This document shows, one piece after another, positions 41,085-49,519 of a stretch of 64,000 nucleotides of DNA (its first letter is position 1; each line of letters starts with the position of its first letter). The position numbers and the translations under genes are program-made. The stretch is from positions 4,712,001 through 4,776,000 of the forward strand of contig JADJXK010000002.1 in NCBI GenBank assembly GCA_016710325.1. The letters run 5' to 3'. The notes below the pieces were generated by a model that searched no databases, was not told where the DNA came from, and worked only from the letters and a program-made list of their open reading frames with translations. This stretch comes from Candidatus Leptofilum proximum. GTDB taxonomy: Bacteria; Chloroflexota; Anaerolineae; Promineifilales; Promineifilaceae.

Positions 41085-43166
41085 TTGGATTCAACAGATT
41101 TTCGATTATTTGCCACAGATTTAGATGGAACGTTGTTGGGCGATGCCGCCGCCGCCGCCCAGTTTAAGCGAATTTGGGAAGCAGAGCCGGAGGAAAAACG
41201 GCCGATCCTCTGTTACAACTCCGGGCGGCTGCTGGAGGACGTGCAGGCGCAGATTGCCAACGGGCTGCTGCCCTGGCCGGATTACATCATCAGCGGGGTG
41301 GGAACGGCCGTGTACGACGTAGCCAAAGGCGACCTGCTCAAGCAGTTTACCGAGGTTCTGGAAGAGGGATGGGACCGCGAAACTGTGGAGAAAGTGCTGC
41401 ACGACATTGACCTTCCCCTGGAAAAACAACCCAAACATTTTCAAAATGCTTACAAGTCTAGCTGGTTCCTGGATGATGCCACCCAGGAGCAGCTGGACAG
41501 TCTGCAGGCGGCCCTCGAAGAAACCGGGGTGGAGATGCACATGGTGTACTCCAGCAGCCGCCACCTGGACATCCTGCCTAAGTGGGCCAACAAGGGCAAT
41601 GCGCTGCGCTGGCTGCTCCAGCACTTGCAGATTCCCCTCGACGCCGTGCTGGTGGCCGGGGACAGCGGCAACGACAGCGCCATGTTCCGCCTGAAGGGCG
41701 TACGCGGCATCATTCCGGGCAATGCTCAGCCGGAGCTGCTGGCCCAGGCAGATGGTATGCCGCTGTACGTTGGCCCGCCCAGCGAGGTGTGCGCCCACGC
41801 GGTGCTGGCCGGTCTGCGGCATTTTGGCGTGTTGGCGGCAGCAGATGGGGAGGGGGAACGGCCGTCTGACCAACACGAGCTGTACCAAACCATCCGTACA
41901 GGGGGCGGCGAGACGGTCGAACACCTGTCGGAGGAGCAAATGGCCTTCATTCGCCAGGGCTACCACAAGGCCATCGAGGCCATCAAGCGCAACGTCACGC
42001 CGCTGGGCTTTTCCGCCTGCTCCCTGGAAGACAATGAAGTCATCGGCACCGACGAAAATTACCGCAGCGTCTGGGCCCGGGACGGCGCGCTCACCATTGT
42101 GGGATCACTACCGCTGACCAACCAGGACGAGGCGATTCACCAGTGCCAGCGCCAGACGCTGGCCACGCTGCTGGAGCACATTTCGCCCAACGGCCAGGTG
42201 CCCGCTAACGTGCGCATCGACGATGAGCGCCCCGATTATTCCGGCGTGGGCGGCATCGCCTCGGTAGATAGCGGCCTCTGGTTGATTATTGCCTTTTACG
42301 CCTACGTGTCGCACACGCGCGATCACAACTTTTTGCGGCAGTACATCGGCCCGCTGCAGGCGGTCATCGATTGGCTGAGTGCTCACGACAGCAACAACGA
42401 CGCCCTGCTGGAAATCCCCGAAGCGGGTGATTGGACGGACTTGTTTGGCCGCAGCTACAACGTTTTGTACGATGAAGTGCTGTGGTACCGCTGCAACGTG
42501 TGTTTCGGCCGTTTGCTGCAAATGCTGGGTGATGAGCAGCGGGCGGGTGACTATTACCGCTGGGCGCGGGTGATCAAGCGAGAAATTCGCCTCAACTTCT
42601 GGCCCACCACCGAGCATGATACCAACCATCCCGTTTCGTTTGCCGAGCAGCAGTATTCTTTAGGTGATGCCCGCTACCTGATTGCCCAGGTGACCCCCTT
42701 CGACTTCAGCTGGCGCTGCGACACGCTGGGCAACCTGCTGGCCTTTTTGTACGATGTGGTTGATGCCAAACAGGCCAGCCAGACGTTTCGCTTCATGTGG
42801 GGGGTGGGCGTCAACGAGCCATTTCCTGTAGTGAACCTGTATCCAGCCGTGATGGCGGGCGACAAAGATTGGCGGCCGTATTACACCGTCAACCTGCTCA
42901 ACCTGCCGCATCATTACCACAACGGCGGCATCTGGCCGTTTGTGGGCGGGCACTGGGTGCGCTTTATCAACAAGCTAGGCCTGCGCGATATGGCGCTGCA
43001 AGAACTGTACCGGCTGGCGGAGTTAAACAAGTTAGGCGTTCACCAGGAATGGGAATTTAATGAATGGGCACACGGCCGTACCGGCCGTCCCATGGGCAAA
43101 GCGTTTCAGGCCTGGTCGGCTTCTGAATTTATTCACGCCTGTCACGCGCTGCACGTGGTTGCCTAG
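41085..43166 (+). CDS. Fusion of HAD-IIB sugar phosphatase and (alpha/alpha)6 glycoside hydrolase
   Basis: The 693-residue protein has two parts. Residues 1-255 are a HAD-IIB phosphatase like sucrose-phosphate phosphatase, with FATDLDGTLLGD (Asp12 nucleophile, Asp14) and VLVAGDSGNDSAMF. Residues 290-690 resemble a glycoside hydrolase of the debranching-enzyme/neutral-invertase fold: NYRSVWARDGALTIV, SVDSGLWLIIAFYAY, EAGDWTDLFGRSYNVLYDE and HQEWEFNEWAHG. It starts at TTG 41085, preceded by AAAGGAG with a 5-nt gap. One protein could dephosphorylate a disaccharide phosphate and also hydrolyse the sugar. The exact sugar is unknown. Confidence 0.85.
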   Translation: MDSTDFRLFATDLDGTLLGDAAAAAQFKRIWEAEPEEKRPILCYNSGRLLEDVQAQIANGLLPWPDYIISGVGTAVYDVAKGDLLKQFTEVLEEGWDRETVEKVLHDIDLPLEKQPKHFQNAYKSSWFLDDATQEQLDSLQAALEETGVEMHMVYSSSRHLDILPKWANKGNALRWLLQHLQIPLDAVLVAGDSGNDSAMFRLKGVRGIIPGNAQPELLAQADGMPLYVGPPSEVCAHAVLAGLRHFGVLAAADGEGERPSDQHELYQTIRTGGGETVEHLSEEQMAFIRQGYHKAIEAIKRNVTPLGFSACSLEDNEVIGTDENYRSVWARDGALTIVGSLPLTNQDEAIHQCQRQTLATLLEHISPNGQVPANVRIDDERPDYSGVGGIASVDSGLWLIIAFYAYVSHTRDHNFLRQYIGPLQAVIDWLSAHDSNNDALLEIPEAGDWTDLFGRSYNVLYDEVLWYRCNVCFGRLLQMLGDEQRAGDYYRWARVIKREIRLNFWPTTEHDTNHPVSFAEQQYSLGDARYLIAQVTPFDFSWRCDTLGNLLAFLYDVVDAKQASQTFRFMWGVGVNEPFPVVNLYPAVMAGDKDWRPYYTVNLLNLPHHYHNGGIWPFVGGHWVRFINKLGLRDMALQELYRLAELNKLGVHQEWEFNEWAHGRTGRPMGKAFQAWSASEFIHACHALHVVA

Positions 43167-43197
43167 AAAAAGGGGCTTGAGGGCTGTGTGGGTTTTG

Positions 43198-43250
43198 CGT
43201 GAAATGTGAAACGTGATGCGTGAAAAATTCACGTTTTACGTTTCACGCGC
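43198..43250 (+). repeat. Word-built hairpin between the fusion gene and the glycosyltransferase
   Basis: GCGTGAAATGTGAAACGTGA (43198-43217) pairs with TCACGTTTTACGTTTCACGC further on, with two mismatches. The words GTGAAA/TTTCAC repeat within each arm. It lies in the 130-bp spacer of a likely two-gene operon, where an RNA stem could stabilise the upstream message or attenuate reading into the next gene. Confidence 0.7.
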
Positions 43251-43298
43251 TATCTTCCCCTGGAGTTTCTAAAAGGCCCCCAAAAGGAGAAACAATTA

Positions 43299-44597
43299 AT
43301 GGATATGTTCGAACAGTCGATGAACAACATTTTAATGATCTCACTGCATGGCTACGTGTCGGCTGAACCAGAACTGGGCAAGCCAGATACGGGCGGGCAG
43401 GTGGTCTACGTACTGGAGCTGGCCAAGCGCTTCAGCCGCCTGGGCCGTCGGGTCGATTTGGTGACGCGGCGGTTTGAAGACCAGCCAGAATATGACGACA
43501 TCAACGAGAATTTACGCGTCTGGCGCATTCCGTTTGGCGGGTCTGAGTTTATTCGCAAGGAAGATATGCACGACCATATTGGCGATTTTGTGACAAATTT
43601 GCTCTCGGCGATTCGACTGCGCAGCGTGCGCTACGATGTGATCTACTCGCACTACTGGGATGCTGGCTGGGCCGGGCAAAAGATCGCCGAAGAGCTGGAG
43701 GTGCTGCACGTGCACACGCCGCACTCGCTGGGCTCGTGGAAGCAGCAAAACATGAGCACTCACCTGAGTGAGGCGGAAATGGAAACAACCTATCGCTTTA
43801 AGGAGCGAATTCGCAAGGAGTTTCTGGTGTACCAGATGTGTGACCACGTCATTGCCACCACGGAACCACAGGCGGAGCTGCTGAAGCGAGAGTACGATCT
43901 GCTCAGCCAGCGCATGACGGTCGTGCCGCCGGGCATGGATGAAAGGCGCTTTTCTCCCTTCCGCCAGGCGGAGATCAAAGATCTGCAAAAGAAATACGAT
44001 CTGCGGGCACACGATGTGCTGACGCTGGGGCGGATGGCGCACAACAAGGGGTACGATTTGCTGATCCGTGCCCTGCCCACACTGTTTGAGCTGGTGCCGG
44101 GGGCGCGGCTGATTGCGGCCGTTGGCGGTGAAGATTCGGCGCAGGATGATGCAGGGGTGGCCACGCTGAAGGAGCTGGCCGACGAGCTGGGTATCAGCGA
44201 CCGCATCAAGTGGATCCAGTTTATTGAAGAGGCGGACCTGCCGGACTATTACCGGGCAGCGGCCGTTTTTTCCATGTCGTCGCGTTATGAGCCGTTTGGC
44301 ATGGTGGCCATCGAGGCCATGAGCTGTGGCACCCCCACGGTCATCACCGTGCACGGCGGTTTGTACGAGCTGATTGATTACGGCAAACATGCGCTGTACG
44401 CGGATCCAAATCGGCCGTTGGAGTACGGCACAATGCTGGCCGTGCCTATGCTGTACCCGGACCTGGCCCACCAGCTTTCCGTGGAAGGAGCCCGTTTTGC
44501 CCGGCGCAACTTCGGCTGGACGGGCATCGCCAAGCAGATTTTGACCATCTTTAATGCCGTTACCCAGGAAGCGGCCAGCAACGTGCTGCGTTCGTGA
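43299..44597 (+). CDS. Sucrose-phosphate-synthase-like GT4 glycosyltransferase
   Basis: A 432-residue GT-B retaining glycosyltransferase. The N-terminal motif ISLHGYVSAEPELGKPDTGGQVVYVLELAK is the signature shared by sucrose-phosphate synthase and mannosylfructose-phosphate synthase. The donor-binding C-terminal domain shows GRMAHNKGYDLLIRA and SSRYEPFGMVAIEAMSCGTPTV. It would join a nucleotide sugar to fructose 6-phosphate. The phosphatase domain encoded just upstream would complete synthesis. ATG 43299 follows AAAAGGAG. Sequence alone does not separate a sucrose from a mannosylfructose product. Confidence 0.88.
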   Translation: MDMFEQSMNNILMISLHGYVSAEPELGKPDTGGQVVYVLELAKRFSRLGRRVDLVTRRFEDQPEYDDINENLRVWRIPFGGSEFIRKEDMHDHIGDFVTNLLSAIRLRSVRYDVIYSHYWDAGWAGQKIAEELEVLHVHTPHSLGSWKQQNMSTHLSEAEMETTYRFKERIRKEFLVYQMCDHVIATTEPQAELLKREYDLLSQRMTVVPPGMDERRFSPFRQAEIKDLQKKYDLRAHDVLTLGRMAHNKGYDLLIRALPTLFELVPGARLIAAVGGEDSAQDDAGVATLKELADELGISDRIKWIQFIEEADLPDYYRAAAVFSMSSRYEPFGMVAIEAMSCGTPTVITVHGGLYELIDYGKHALYADPNRPLEYGTMLAVPMLYPDLAHQLSVEGARFARRNFGWTGIAKQILTIFNAVTQEAASNVLRS

Positions 44598-44704
44598 GCA
44601 ACTGTCTGGTACAGATTGGGCCAATCTCAGTGATAAGCAATTTCTACCGCTGCGGCGCGTCCTGCCGGTACAATTGAGCCATCTTCAAATGAGGTGGCAA
44701 CAAG

Positions 44705-45820
44705 ATGCGTAATTGGTGGATCTGGCTGGTGATGGTTGGTCTGGTGGCATTGGCAGCGGCCTGTGGGGGGCAGCCCAGCAGCAACGTGACGGAATGTGAT
44801 TTTGGCGGGCAAACGGCCGTTACCCTCAACATCCTCGATGAAAAAGGGCTGCCCCAGCGGCTGGTCCGCGTGCAATACCGGCTGGGCGACGGCTCCTGGG
44901 AAGCACTGCCGGAAAGCGTCAACGAGCAGGCTGTGTTTCAGGAAGGTCCCGGCACCTACCAGATCCGCCTGGAAAAATCGGGCTATGGCAGTGAAGAGGT
45001 TTCCGTGGTGGTCACGGAAGCCGAGGACGGCAGCTGCCGGGTGACGACACAAACCGTCGCCGTGGCCATGTCGCCGCTTGAATGTCCGGCTGCGGAACCA
45101 ACCGTTCTGGAGATTGCGGTAGAGTCGCAGGGTGAGGCGGTGGTGGTAACGGCCGTTACTCCCAACGGCCGTCAGGAACTCACCTGTGCTCAGGGCGGTG
45201 CTTGCCAGCAGTTCCAGCTGCCGCTACCCCGCCCAGGCAGCTACACGGTCGAGGTGACCGGGCTGGCCGGGGTGGGGCCAATGACCGTCGAGGACGGCCT
45301 CATCACCTACCCGCTGCGCCCCAGCCAGGTGATGCTGCGCCAGGTAAATGTGGAACAAACCCTGAGCCTATCCGGCGCGGACAGTGTACGCCTTGAGCTG
45401 GCGGTGACGGCCGATGAAGTTGGCTGCCCGCTGGCCGACTTGCGCAGCCTCACCGCCCAGCCGGAACCGGATATTGCCAGCGGCGAGCCGTTCCCTGAAC
45501 TCGGCGTGTCGCAGGTCAACAATCTGCTGATCACCGATTTGAGTGCGTCGCAATGTACGGCCGTTCCCCAACCCTACCCCGTCATCTATGAAGCCAGCCT
45601 GCCCGGCGGGACCCCCGTGGACGAGGTGAGCGTGTTTGCTTTTGCGGAGGGCGAGTGGCAGGTAGCAGAATGTGGGGCGGAGGACGGGCGGTTTCTGTGT
45701 ACGGCCGTACTGCCCAATCCCCTCGTTGGCCAGCCGTATGCTTACAAAATTGTGGCCGCCGGGGAAGAAATGGTGGGCACGAGCCTCCCCTTTGACACCG
45801 TCTGCCTGGTTTTTGATTAA
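44705..45820 (+). CDS. Lipoprotein of unknown function (371 aa)
   Basis: The N-terminus is a lipoprotein signal peptide (WIWLVMVGLVALAAACGG) with Cys20 as the lipidation site. The mature part is beta-rich and contains several cysteines. It has repeated Ig/bacterial-lipoprotein-like segments (GPGTYQIRLEKSGYGSEEVSVVV and RPGSYTVEVTGLAG). Later parts do not match a family I know. It would sit on the outer face of the membrane. GAGG before ATG 44705 supports the start. Several ACGGCCGT words occur in it, including two about 15 bp apart near 45150-45172. Confidence 0.8.
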   Translation: MRNWWIWLVMVGLVALAAACGGQPSSNVTECDFGGQTAVTLNILDEKGLPQRLVRVQYRLGDGSWEALPESVNEQAVFQEGPGTYQIRLEKSGYGSEEVSVVVTEAEDGSCRVTTQTVAVAMSPLECPAAEPTVLEIAVESQGEAVVVTAVTPNGRQELTCAQGGACQQFQLPLPRPGSYTVEVTGLAGVGPMTVEDGLITYPLRPSQVMLRQVNVEQTLSLSGADSVRLELAVTADEVGCPLADLRSLTAQPEPDIASGEPFPELGVSQVNNLLITDLSASQCTAVPQPYPVIYEASLPGGTPVDEVSVFAFAEGEWQVAECGAEDGRFLCTAVLPNPLVGQPYAYKIVAAGEEMVGTSLPFDTVCLVFD

Positions 45821-46196
45821 GCAAATGTCTAGCTTTTTTGGTACTTAAGTCCGGCTGAAAATATTGGCGGAACCTTGTACGCTGCTTACACTTGAAGACA
45901 GTTTCCCGATTGTGTGCCATGTGCGCGGAGTATCAACATGGCCAAAAGAAGAATATTACAGGCAGCATAAGCTGGTGCACAAGCCATTTATCCAGGCAGA
46001 AACCCGTGAAGAAGGTTGCAAAAGCCAAAAACACTTTGAAACAAATTAAGCGCTAAATTGACTTTTGCTTACTCTGCCCCAAGCCAAATTTATCCGAATA
46101 ATTGAATCCTTCGTAGTTCGTGCAGTTTTGCGTAGGGCTGTGGTGCTGGCTTGAGCTGCCAAAAGCATTGCTGAAAGAGCAAAAGGAGCAGATAGC
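45821..46196 (+). other. Intergenic region upstream of the DUF1800 gene
   Basis: About 375 bp. Short open frames exist (for example around 45864-46049), but none has a ribosome-binding site together with protein-like composition. I see no hairpin terminator, tRNA or repeat. The promoter of the DUF1800/DUF1501 pair should lie here, but no single candidate stands out. Confidence 0.55.
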
Positions 46197-47912
46197 ATGG
46201 GTTCAACAAACCGGCGAGATTTTTTCCGCCAACTACTCAATCCGCCCGAACAACTGGCCCCTCAAGGTGGCGTCGCCATACGTAACAGCAGCCTCACGGC
46301 CGAACAAGAAGCCTCGCGCTTTTTGGCCCAGGCCACGCTGGGCGCCGATCTGGCCCTTATCCAGCAGGTCGCGACCATGGGCATTGAGGCGTGGATTGAT
46401 GACCAGTTCACTATCCCGCAGAGCCAGCTGTTGGACTATTTATACGCGGAGCTGTATGACGAGGCGGACATCGGCGAGGAAAGTCCGTGGCGTGAGTTGT
46501 TTCGATACGCCCTGTGGCAAACCACGCTTTACGGCGACGACCTGCTGCGGCAGCGCGTGGCCCTGGCGCTGAGCGAGATTTTCGTCATTTCCACGGAGAC
46601 CGATGCCATTTACGGCGTGGCCAACGGCGCGGCGGACTGGTACGACATGCTGCTGCGCAATGCCTTTGGCAATTTCCGCGATTTGCTGCAAGACGTGACG
46701 CTGCATCCGCTGATGGGCAGCTTCCTGAGCCATGCGGGCAACCGCAAAACCGATTTGTCACAGAATCGCTTCCCCGATGAGAACTACGCCCGCGAAATCA
46801 TGCAGCTGTTCACCATCGGTCTCTTTTTGCTCAATGACGATGGCTCGTTCATTTTGGACGGCAACAACGAGCCGATTCCCACTTACGACAACAGCCACAT
46901 CACCGAATTTGCCAAGGTTTTCACCGGCTTGCAGTACGACTTTGACGGCGATCCGCACGTCTGGTGGACGCCGGATTTTAACAGCGGCTGGTTGAACCCG
47001 TATACGGCCGTACGCCCCATGAAAATGTGGGATTCCGAACACGAACCCGGCAGCAAGACGCTGCTCAACGGCTACGTGGTGCCAAATGGGCAGACCGGCA
47101 TGGCAGACCTGAACGATGCCCTGGACCACCTGTTTAACCATGCCAACGTCGGCCCGTTTATTGGCAAGCAGCTCATCCAGCGGTTAGTGAAGTCGAATCC
47201 TTCTCCGGGGTATGTGGGGCGGGTAACGGCCGCTTTCAACAACAACGGTTCCGGCGTGCGCGGCGATATGCAGGCCGTCATCAAGGCCATCTTGCTGGAC
47301 GATGAAGCGCGCAATCCCGTGCACATTACCGACCCGACGCACGGCAAGCTGCGCGAGCCGTTTTTCCGCTTTACGCAGCTGGTGCGCGCCTTCCATTACA
47401 CCAACCCGCAGGGCAAATTCTGGGACTCCGGCTGGGGTGTGGAAAACGATTTGCGGCAGTACATGTTTAACGCGCCCAGCGTCTTCAACTTTTTCTCGCC
47501 TGGCTACCGCCCGCCCGGTGCATTGAGCAACAACGGGCTGACCGGGCCGGAATTCCAGCTGCTCAACAGCTACACCGCCATTTCTACCATCAACTTCTGG
47601 TATTCGCGGCTGTGGTGGGGTTACGTTATCGACTTGCCCGATGAGACTACGGAAATCAAGGGCCAGACCTATGACCTAGACCAGCCCCAGCCGGATTTAA
47701 GCTACGAGGTGACGCTGGTCAGCAGCATTGACTCGCTGTTGGATCACCTGGACCTGGTACTGACCTCCGGTACGATGTCGGCCGAAATGCGGGCGATTAT
47801 TGAAACGGCCGTTACTGGCTACAACGACGACGACTGGGTGAGCGACGAAGACGTGGTGCGCTTTGCCATCTTTTTATTCATGACTTGTCCGGAATATGCT
47901 GTCCAGGTCTAA
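46197..47912 (+). CDS. DUF1800 domain protein
   Basis: A 571-residue protein matching DUF1800. It opens with SRFLAQATLGADLALIQQVATMGIEAWIDDQF, continues with QTTLYGDDLLRQRVALALSEIFVIS and MLLRNAFGNFRDLLQDVTLHPLMGSFLSHAGN, then has the conserved DENYAREIMQLFTIGLF. The N-terminus contains a twin-arginine-like NRRDFFRQLL but no clear hydrophobic core. DUF1800 genes usually precede DUF1501 genes, as here, and the pair is thought to act together outside the cytoplasm. Function is unknown. A hairpin sits between the two genes. Confidence 0.92.
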   Translation: MGSTNRRDFFRQLLNPPEQLAPQGGVAIRNSSLTAEQEASRFLAQATLGADLALIQQVATMGIEAWIDDQFTIPQSQLLDYLYAELYDEADIGEESPWRELFRYALWQTTLYGDDLLRQRVALALSEIFVISTETDAIYGVANGAADWYDMLLRNAFGNFRDLLQDVTLHPLMGSFLSHAGNRKTDLSQNRFPDENYAREIMQLFTIGLFLLNDDGSFILDGNNEPIPTYDNSHITEFAKVFTGLQYDFDGDPHVWWTPDFNSGWLNPYTAVRPMKMWDSEHEPGSKTLLNGYVVPNGQTGMADLNDALDHLFNHANVGPFIGKQLIQRLVKSNPSPGYVGRVTAAFNNNGSGVRGDMQAVIKAILLDDEARNPVHITDPTHGKLREPFFRFTQLVRAFHYTNPQGKFWDSGWGVENDLRQYMFNAPSVFNFFSPGYRPPGALSNNGLTGPEFQLLNSYTAISTINFWYSRLWWGYVIDLPDETTEIKGQTYDLDQPQPDLSYEVTLVSSIDSLLDHLDLVLTSGTMSAEMRAIIETAVTGYNDDDWVSDEDVVRFAIFLFMTCPEYAVQV

Positions 47913-47914
47913 AA

Positions 47915-47954
47915 GTAATTGGGTAATTAAGCAATTGAGTAATTACCCAATTAC
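47915..47954 (+). repeat. Hairpin between the DUF1800 and DUF1501 genes
   Basis: GTAATTGGGTAATT (47915-47928) is perfectly complementary to AATTACCCAATTAC (47941-47954), with a 12-nt loop. The right arm continues with ACTCAATTACC, which partly mirrors the loop. It lies 3 bp after the DUF1800 stop and could be a leaky terminator or RNA-stabilising stem between two genes expressed at different levels. Confidence 0.75.
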
Positions 47955-47994
47955 TCAATTACCTCCTTAATTTACCTGCAACTGGAGAAATTTC

Positions 47995-49464
47995 ATGCCA
48001 TTCAAAATGAACCGACGACAATTCCTGGGCACGGCCAGCTGTGCGGCCGTAGGCTCCGCTTCCCTTTTTTCCACCCTGATGAACCTGCGCATGGCCAATA
48101 CGGCCGCTGCGCAAAACCTGCCCATCTCCCCCCTGTCTGCCAACGCCCTGGCGGGCGGCAGCGACTACAAGGCGCTGGTTTGCGTCTTCCTGGCGGGCGG
48201 CAACGACTCGTTTAACATGCTGGTGCCGCGTGGCAATACCGAGTACAGCGAATACGCCACCATCCGGGCAGACCTGGCCCTGCCGCAGGGCGATCTGATT
48301 CCGCTGAACGCGCTGGAGACAGATGGCCGTACCTACGGCATTCATCCCGCCATGCCCGAAGTGGCCCAACTGTTCAATGCCGGTCAGCTGGCCTTTGTGG
48401 CCAACGTGGGCACTCTAGTGGAGCCAACCACGCTGGCGGGCATCGAATCTGGCCTGGCCAAACTGCCGCTGGGGCTGTATTCCCACAGCGACCAGATCAT
48501 GCACTGGCAAACGTCTGTGCCCGACAAGCGCACCGGTTTTGGCTGGGGCGGGCGCACGGCCGATTTGCTCAAATCGCTCAACGACAGCGACGTCATCTCC
48601 ATGAACATCTCCCTGTCCGGTACCAACCTGTTCCAGACCGGCACCACGCTCACCGAGTACAGCGTGGTGCCCTGGGGCAACGGCGCGGTGCAAATCCACG
48701 GCCACGACGATATCTGGTGGTCACGCCACGTGCTGCAAAACGCGGCCATCGAGTCGATGCTGGACTTGGCCTACCAGAATCTGTTCGACCAGACCTTTGC
48801 CAACACCACCCGCGCTGCTGTGGACGGTTCGGAGCTGTTTGCCAGCGCCATTGAAAATCTGCCACCGTTTGTCACCCAGTTCTCCGACAACAACTTCTCG
48901 GAAAGTCTGGCCATGGTGGCCAAAACGATTGCTGCACGAAGCATCCTGGGCTTCCGCCGCCAGACCTTTTTTGTGATGTTTGGCGGTTGGGACCATCATG
49001 ATGAGGTGTTGGACAACCAGCTGGCGATGCTTTCCGTGGTGAGCAAGGGGCTGAAGGAGTTCCAGGACGCGCTGACGGAGCTGGGCGTGCAAAACGATGT
49101 GACGACCTTTACCGCCAGCGATTTCGGCCGTACGCTCACCTCCAACGGGCAGGGCTCCGACCATGCCTGGGGTGGCAACCACATCGTCATGGGCGGCTCG
49201 GTGCGCGGCAGCCGCATCTTTGGTGATTTCCCGTCGCTGTACGAAAACAATCCACTGGACACGGGCCGCGGGCGGCTCATCCCCACCACCTCCTGCGACG
49301 AATATTTTGCCGAGCTGGCGCTCTGGTTTGGCGTGGCCCCCGGTGATTTGGCCGCGGTGTTCCCGAATATCGGCCGTTTTTACAACACCACCTCAGATGA
49401 AAACCCTCTCGGCTTCATGGCCGACCTTTCGGAGCAGGTATATCTGCCGTTTGTGATGCGATAA
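47995..49464 (+). CDS. DUF1501 domain protein, Tat-exported
   Basis: A 489-residue DUF1501 (sulfatase-like fold) protein. A twin-arginine signal (NRRQFLGTASCAAVGSASLF) with an Ala-rich cleavage region (NTAAAQN) sends it across the membrane folded. Family segments include VCVFLAGGNDSFNMLVPRG, GIHPAMPEVAQLFNAGQLAFVANVG, the GGWDHHDE motif and TASDFGRTLTSNGQGSDHAWGG with likely metal-binding Asp and His. It pairs with the DUF1800 gene upstream. The substrate is unknown. It ends just before a perfect 22-bp stem. Confidence 0.92.
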   Translation: MPFKMNRRQFLGTASCAAVGSASLFSTLMNLRMANTAAAQNLPISPLSANALAGGSDYKALVCVFLAGGNDSFNMLVPRGNTEYSEYATIRADLALPQGDLIPLNALETDGRTYGIHPAMPEVAQLFNAGQLAFVANVGTLVEPTTLAGIESGLAKLPLGLYSHSDQIMHWQTSVPDKRTGFGWGGRTADLLKSLNDSDVISMNISLSGTNLFQTGTTLTEYSVVPWGNGAVQIHGHDDIWWSRHVLQNAAIESMLDLAYQNLFDQTFANTTRAAVDGSELFASAIENLPPFVTQFSDNNFSESLAMVAKTIAARSILGFRRQTFFVMFGGWDHHDEVLDNQLAMLSVVSKGLKEFQDALTELGVQNDVTTFTASDFGRTLTSNGQGSDHAWGGNHIVMGGSVRGSRIFGDFPSLYENNPLDTGRGRLIPTTSCDEYFAELALWFGVAPGDLAAVFPNIGRFYNTTSDENPLGFMADLSEQVYLPFVMR

Positions 49465-49468
49465 AGCC

Positions 49469-49519
49469 GTAGCCGCGGATTCTTTCCGCGAAAAAAGCGC
49501 GGAAAGAATCCGCGGCTAC
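49469..49519 (+). terminator. Perfect 22-bp-stem terminator between convergent genes
   Basis: The 22-bp left arm at 49469-49490 (ending TTCTTTCCGCG) is exactly complementary to 49498-49519, with a 7-nt AAAAAAG loop. The stem is GC-rich and lies 4 bp after the DUF1501 stop. It reaches into the last codons of the convergent ATPase gene, so it would end transcription from both sides. Confidence 0.85.

Noticed and set aside
45864..46049. 61-codon frame upstream of the DUF1800 gene
   Set aside because: Weak start, no ribosome-binding site, and a composition that does not look like a folded protein.
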